Assembly: GCA_949291545.1 (NCBI GenBank)
Contig: CASEWB010000007.1
Location: forward strand, 124,001 to 188,000
Direction of reading: 5' to 3'
Length of the DNA stretch: 64,000 nt
Source: an uncultured bacterium
GTDB taxonomy: Bacteria > Elusimicrobiota > Elusimicrobia > Elusimicrobiales > Elusimicrobiaceae
Both the position numbers and the translations under genes were made by a program. Positions 60,601 to 64,000 of the stretch are shown piece by piece (within the stretch, counting starts at the first letter, position 1; the number at the start of each line of letters is the position of its first letter). The notes under the pieces are model-generated. The model saw only the letters and a list, made by a program, of their open reading frames with translations, did no database searches and was not told the origin of the DNA.

Positions 60601-62711
60601 AGCGCGACGCCAAGGACGGCACCGTGGAAGCGGATTATGTGGTGTTTTTGGAACGCAAGAACACCCAATGCCCGCCCCCGCCGCCTCCGGCCGCTCGCAC
60701 CGCTCCGCAGCCAGCGGCTCCCGCAGCGCAGCCTGCGGCGGCACCCGGTTGGGTGATCAGCAAAACCTCCGAGGAAATGCTGGTGCTTCCCAATAGCGAA
60801 CCATATGTACTGTGCGGCAAAAACTGGGAAATTGAGGTCTGCAACGATTTGTTCTGTTCGCTGTGTCAGCTGTCGGAACAGGAACTGCACGGGCAAGATT
60901 TGCGCCGCTTGTTTGAAGCGGAGTCCCTGTCCCGCTTGGAAGAAGATTTAAAATCTTTGGAAAAAGACGGTTCTTTGGCCAACCGGGAATACCGCATCAA
61001 TTTAGCCAGCGGCTTAGAAAATACAGCCGTCCGCGTTACGGCGGTGAAAGAAGCCGACGGGCGGTATTTGTTCGTTATGCGCAATATGGCTTTCCACCGC
61101 CAGATCATGAAAATTTTGGAGGAACGTTCGGCCCGGTTAAATGCCTTGCTGGAAGCAACGGACGGAATTGTGTTTGGGGTCTTGTTTGAAAACGGCCGCT
61201 TTGGCCATATTGAACAATCCAATAAATTCCTGTCCCACATGTTAGGCTTTTCGCATGATGAATTGGTGCATATGCCGTTTAAGGACTTGTTTTTTGACAA
61301 AGACCACAATTCCGAGCATTGCAAAGAAGTATTGGCCCGCGCCGAAGAAGAAACCGCCACACACGGAAAGGCCACGTTTAAACTGGCCGTGCGCAAGAAA
61401 GACGGTACTTCTTTTGAAGCGCAACTGGTGGTAACGGCGATGGATCTGCCTACCAAAGACGAAGTGCTGGTGGTAATGCGCGATGTGACGAATGAAATGA
61501 AAGAAGTGTCAAAAGATTCGCAAGAAGCGCAAGAACTCCAAAGCGTACGCCAAGCGCTGCCGGGCTTGTATTTAAAAACGGATAGTGACGGGCGTGTGTT
61601 GGAGGTGTATTCCAATTTAACATATTTAGACAATAACCAGGCTTCCCAAACCTTCTTGAACAAAAAACCTGCTGCCTATTGGCCGGAGGAAGCGTCTTCC
61701 CGGGCGCTTTTTGCCATCAAGGAAGCACTCTCCATCAATGTCAGCACACGGTTTGAATTTGAGTGGACCGTCGCGGGAACGGTGCGGTATTTTGAAGCAA
61801 TGGTCACCCCCATTGCGGGCCGTGCAGAAGCGGTCTTGTGGGTAAAAGACGTTTCCGACAAGCACGCCTACGACGAAAAAATCCACCAACTCTACCGCGT
61901 CGCCAGCGAACCAGGGTTGTCTATTACCGAACAAGTGGACAAAATCCTGGCGTTTGGTTTAAAGCATTTTGCCGCGGATATCGGGTTGGTAATTCGCTTT
62001 GACCAAGGCAAATTGGGGTTGGAAAGCCATGTAGTGTATACCACTCCCAACGAATTAAATGTCGAGCGGTATATGACGTTCCCGGTTGAAGAATGCCTGG
62101 TGGACGTGCCGGACGGCAATGTGGTGTTGTTCCCAGATTTGGAAAACACGGCTTGTTCGCACTGCTTGCACAAGGAAAAAGGCTTTGGTTCTATGTTGGC
62201 TGCCCCGCTGTACGTCAGCGGTAAAGCGCAGGGGGCGTTGTGTTTTGCCTCGCGCCAGCCGCGGCGCAGCTTTGGGCAAGGGGCCGAAGAATTGATGGGC
62301 ATTATGGCCCGCTTGCTGAGTTTGCGCATTGAACTGCGCCAAACGGGCAAAATGCTTAGCGAGGCTTCCCGTTCGCTCGCTCGTACGCTGGAATATGTGG
62401 AAATGCCTGCCGTAATGATGGATTTGGATTACCAGGTCACTTTCGCCAACCGGCCCTTTTTAGATGTGACGGGCTTGCGCACCAACAATATTTTGGGGCG
62501 TGATTTCTTTACCGAAGTCATTCGCAACGAAGACCTTTCCAAGCGTATGTTTAAAGCGGCCGAAAATTCTGCCGCCGGGAATGCTTTCCAAGTGCGTATG
62601 GACTTGCTGCACGAAAACGGCTTGTATGAAGATACGGGCTGGGACGTATTTGCCTGCAAAGACGCCGATGGAAAAGTGGACGGCTATGCATTGATTGCGT
62701 CGGAAGGGTAA
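57636..62711 (+). CDS. Giant multi-PAS/GAF protein without output domain
   Basis: 1691 residues, cytosolic, no membrane helix. I count about twelve PAS domains, starting near residues 23, 133, 262, 387, 515, 631, 763, 885, 1046, 1167, 1301 and 1582, and one GAF domain near 1429-1570. PAS 3-6 are close relatives of each other (FLQTLLDQVPVAIYAR, VEDITEKKAQE style PAC ends), so internal duplication is likely. A Pro/Ala linker of about 25 residues lies near 1012-1037. The protein ends after the last PAS. There is no His kinase (no H-box or ATPase), GGDEF, EAL, HD-GYP or HTH. It may be a sensor scaffold acting on a separate partner. ATG after AGAGGGCTT. Confidence 0.85.
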   Translation: MSNNIFSFFSKKDSPAPQVIKTLTPEMLAFLQQFPTALLLLDATGKILFANASAAAVLHTEVSSLTGTHVDRLGLTMPQVRAMADDQAARKTVIQLVNRNADEVYVSAGAGALASTPFIMLTLEPVPLFKQMNAEKTFLRSVFDGYPVPVTVQNLAGICTLWNTQAEQMFGFKSADTQGKSVYEFLPKEIVPSVQRLDGDVRAKQHARENVLLSYKDAKGEERTLNVTKVLTPNENGKGQAILTVYVDVTARQQYEQDLLQNRTLLRAVLDNVPLGLYTRDCDNKMTFFNRQSMAVLGETDVKCVNTPHPHQDPNIVEQNRLREEQVLKEGKIKDYPEEVYTDHNGNEKILHLIKVPLMDAGPKPLVLSIVEDITSRRMQEKEIARANSFLTAIVQNAPIGLYARAADGRMLLRNKQCEEIFGEVSDEAFDSTGALPHETPEQVHDYIMRERSLLESGQTLDIPVEEYITGGGQKKLLHMVKVPVRGENGEPQFVVTLVEDITEKKAQERALIETKNFLQTLLDQVPVAIYARGQDDKLSFVNRRAHELFPDEREYQAKDDFYGQREKAIFRDGKMVEFPEEWYTTLRGEKILLHLIKAPVFDKEGKPFMVLTVAEDITQKKVQEKAIIDAKNFLQTVINNLPVSLSVKDYDGKYILWNKKSEEVFGVMADSVIGRTSYRADINKDQAEFLRESDLRVFESKKEQDIPQELISTAGEGVKIMHTVKTPVFNEDGTPNCLLMVSEDITAKTKMEKQIREASDKNTLLVENAREGIVIFEDEKVIYANRALCQILGYEDVKEVKGKTLSDLAAEDHRMFLKDKYDAVLSGADDASSAIDVRFLKKNGQEVETEFAAVASRYLGRRIVLCFVRDVTVSNRMLRDVKTERECFRAAFEKSVTPAFIMTHKGYISVMNEACRAMFHFTEADKNFYRNVYMKPAVSLAARRQLKAGNPAHMEYVFDFDRAARMFPGRIEGSGKIPLSVSFVPINKRDAKDGTVEADYVVFLERKNTQCPPPPPPAARTAPQPAAPAAQPAAAPGWVISKTSEEMLVLPNSEPYVLCGKNWEIEVCNDLFCSLCQLSEQELHGQDLRRLFEAESLSRLEEDLKSLEKDGSLANREYRINLASGLENTAVRVTAVKEADGRYLFVMRNMAFHRQIMKILEERSARLNALLEATDGIVFGVLFENGRFGHIEQSNKFLSHMLGFSHDELVHMPFKDLFFDKDHNSEHCKEVLARAEEETATHGKATFKLAVRKKDGTSFEAQLVVTAMDLPTKDEVLVVMRDVTNEMKEVSKDSQEAQELQSVRQALPGLYLKTDSDGRVLEVYSNLTYLDNNQASQTFLNKKPAAYWPEEASSRALFAIKEALSINVSTRFEFEWTVAGTVRYFEAMVTPIAGRAEAVLWVKDVSDKHAYDEKIHQLYRVASEPGLSITEQVDKILAFGLKHFAADIGLVIRFDQGKLGLESHVVYTTPNELNVERYMTFPVEECLVDVPDGNVVLFPDLENTACSHCLHKEKGFGSMLAAPLYVSGKAQGALCFASRQPRRSFGQGAEELMGIMARLLSLRIELRQTGKMLSEASRSLARTLEYVEMPAVMMDLDYQVTFANRPFLDVTGLRTNNILGRDFFTEVIRNEDLSKRMFKAAENSAAGNAFQVRMDLLHENGLYEDTGWDVFACKDADGKVDGYALIASEG

Positions 62712-62823
62712 AGAAACCGCTGTTTTATCTCCCCGCGCTTGCCGCGTACGGGGGAAAATAGCAGGGCGGCGGTTAGTAACCGCTTGTTGTACAAGTTGCA
62801 AAAGATTTTTAAAGGAGGAAAAA

Positions 62824-63279
62824 ATGAAACAAGGTTTTACCTTAATTGAACTATTGGTTGTGGTATTAATTATTGGGATATTATCGGCAGTGGCATTGCC
62901 CCAGTACGAAACGGCGGTGGAAAAGAGCCGTGCCTCGGAAGCCTTTATGAACGGCAAAACTATTTTAGACGCTATGAACCGCGCCTTGACGGAACGCCCC
63001 AATGAAGCGCCCAATTCCCGTGCGTCGTTGGACGTGCGCCCCAATGGCGGGACTTGGAACAGTGCGGGCACCCAATTTACGACGGAATGGTTTATGTATG
63101 ATTTGTCCAAAGGGGACAGATTGGAAGTAACCCGGGATTTTGGTTCCGGTGATAAATATGTGCTGACCTTTTACAATAATTTAAGTTCGTCCCCGGATGC
63201 TAAAACCTGCACCGGAAGCGGTACCAAAGGGGCTAAGCTGTGCAAGTTGTTTTTGGCTTCCGGCTTTTCTTCTAACTAA
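62824..63279 (+). CDS. Type IV pilin-like protein 7
   Basis: A 151-residue prepilin, leader MKQG, cleavage G|FTLIE, helix ELLVVVLIIGILSAVALPQYETAVEKSRASEAF. One C-terminal Cys pair (KTCTGSG...KLCKLF), as in major pilins. It lies 112 bases after the PAS protein, with no T-tract promoter, so it may be co-transcribed with it. AAAGGAGG precedes ATG; the longer ORF upstream is not pilin-like. Confidence 0.9.
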   Translation: MKQGFTLIELLVVVLIIGILSAVALPQYETAVEKSRASEAFMNGKTILDAMNRALTERPNEAPNSRASLDVRPNGGTWNSAGTQFTTEWFMYDLSKGDRLEVTRDFGSGDKYVLTFYNNLSSSPDAKTCTGSGTKGAKLCKLFLASGFSSN

Positions 63280-63289
63280 AAGAATTCAA

Positions 63290-63324
63290 AAAAATACCGG
63301 GCCGAACAGCCCGGTATTTTTTTT
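63290..63324. terminator. Terminator of pilin 7 / dut
   Basis: An AAATACCGGGC/GCCCGGTATTT stem with T-runs both ways, between convergent genes. Confidence 0.85.
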
Positions 63325-63331
63325 GGATAAA

Positions 63332-63763
63332 TCAGTGGCTGCCGGTACTGCCAAAGCCGCCGCTTCCCCGGGAAGTATCGGATAACTCCTCCGCTTCTTC
63401 AAAAAGGGGGTAAAGGGTGGGCAGCACTACCAGCTGGGCTACTTTTTGCCCGGCTTCAAACGCAAAGGCTGCATCCGTTAAATTGTGCATACACACCAGC
63501 AGTTCCCCGCGGTACGGAGCATCTACCAAGCCGGCCATCGCCTTAATGCCTTTGCTTTCTACGGAACTTTTTCCCCAAATAATGCCCGAGGTGTTGGGGG
63601 GTAATTCCACGGCAATACCGGTGCGCACTTTTACCGTTGCATGCGGGGGCAGCACCGTATGTTCCAGGGCAAACAAGTCCGCACCCGAGTCCGTCGGGTG
63701 GGCGCGCAGCGGCAATTTGGCGCGCGGGTCCAGCTTTTTTACTTTCATTACAAGATCTGTCAT
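63332..63763 (-). CDS. dut: dUTP diphosphatase
   Basis: 143 residues, trimeric dUTPase that hydrolyses dUTP to dUMP and keeps uracil out of DNA. Motifs: HPTDSGADLFA (I), WGKSSVESKGI (II), GLVDAPYRGELLV (III) and the flexible C-terminal RGSGGFGSTGSH (V). Its ATG lies one base after the stop of the upstream partial gene. Confidence 0.96.
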   Translation of the reverse strand: MTDLVMKVKKLDPRAKLPLRAHPTDSGADLFALEHTVLPPHATVKVRTGIAVELPPNTSGIIWGKSSVESKGIKAMAGLVDAPYRGELLVCMHNLTDAAFAFEAGQKVAQLVVLPTLYPLFEEAEELSDTSRGSGGFGSTGSH

Positions 63764-63764
63764 A

Positions 63765-64000
63765 TTAAACCATTAATTTTTCAATTTGCCGCAAGGCATT
63801 TTCGGCATATACTTTTACGGAATCGTTTCCGGTCAGCGCCAGCGTTTTCAAAGGAGCAATTAAGCTTTTTAAGAGGCTGCTGTCAAAAGCCCTGTCCGAA
63901 GAAAAATGGAAAGCGTCCGGGTTAGCCAATACGCCCGCCATATAGGCAGCGGCGCGGGAAGCATTGATTTGCTCGTTTTGATTGGAGCTGGCCAGCGCTT
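63765..64000 (-). CDS. C-terminal fragment of a helical protein (cut by window edge)
   Basis: An open frame enters from the right edge and stops at 63765-63767. The visible 77 or so residues include ASRAAAYMAGVLANPDAF, LIAPLKTLALTGNDSVKVYAENALRQIEKL. The pattern looks like HEAT-type helical repeats. The N-terminal part is outside the window, so no name is given. One base from dut, so likely one operon. Confidence 0.65.
   Translation of the reverse strand, partial: ALASSNQNEQINASRAAAYMAGVLANPDAFHFSSDRAFDSSLLKSLIAPLKTLALTGNDSVKVYAENALRQIEKLMV

Overview
The window looks like chromosome from an anaerobic, diderm, probably gut-associated member of the Elusimicrobiota (an inference, about 0.6). 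The clues are seven separate single-gene type IV pilin-like cassettes, a pyruvate:ferredoxin oxidoreductase, the DapF/DapL lysine-peptidoglycan route, a QmcA-type SPFH/NfeD pair, an OmpA lipoprotein, and no aerobic respiratory genes. I see no phage, insertion sequence, CRISPR array or rRNA. Nearly all genes are housekeeping or nutrient-uptake genes in short operons closed by clear hairpin terminators.

Layout. 0.2-7 kb: DJ-1-like protein, C_GCAxxG_C_C protein, metK, exonuclease III, pilin 1, a ferritin-like/VIT membrane protein, an M20 peptidase and a DUF192 lipoprotein. 7-12 kb: an oligopeptide ABC transporter (two ATPases, two permeases) with an M20/PepT-type peptidase inside the operon. 12-17 kb: acyl-CoA ligase, CCA-adding enzyme, tRNA-Gly, a membrane-anchored glycogen-binding-domain protein and a LexA-like repressor. 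17-27 kb: pilin 2, the Leloir cluster galM-galK-galE-galT behind cytidine deaminase, an SGNH esterase, a phospholipase-D lipoprotein, an unknown conserved protein and pilin 3. 27-38 kb: rimO, trkH, a pair of Cys-rich exported repeat proteins, tRNA-Asn, an MFS exporter, a CbpA-type co-chaperone, two OsmC paralogues, an ankyrin protein, a Gfo/Idh oxidoreductase and pilin 4. 38-50 kb: PFOR, pilin 5, a DUF362 lipoprotein, a GT9-like glycosyltransferase, a nitroreductase, dapF-dapL, pilin 6 and an exported protein. 50-57 kb: SirB1-like/NfeD/SPFH operon, OmpA lipoprotein, and a queD-queE-folE-folP-PTPS-folK cluster. 57-64 kb: a 1691-residue multi-PAS protein, pilin 7, dUTPase and a partial gene.

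The most unusual signals are regulatory. (1) Five pilin genes share a promoter of the form TTGACTCG, then a run of 11-12 T, then GATAAAnT. The homopolymer is the spacer between the -35 and -10 boxes, which is the architecture of a phase-variable promoter. (2) At least ten genes, three of these pilins among them, have a -10 box ending exactly 6-7 bases before the start codon with no room for a Shine-Dalgarno, so they should be leaderless mRNAs. The leaderless pilins have long basic leader peptides (16-22 residues). Two T-tract pilins instead have an untranslated leader with a hairpin, a Shine-Dalgarno and a 4-6 residue leader peptide. (3) The folate genes carry a second, Cys-less PTPS homologue between folK and folP and no folB, which suggests a PTPS-III-type bypass of dihydroneopterin aldolase beside a normal QueD/QueE pair.
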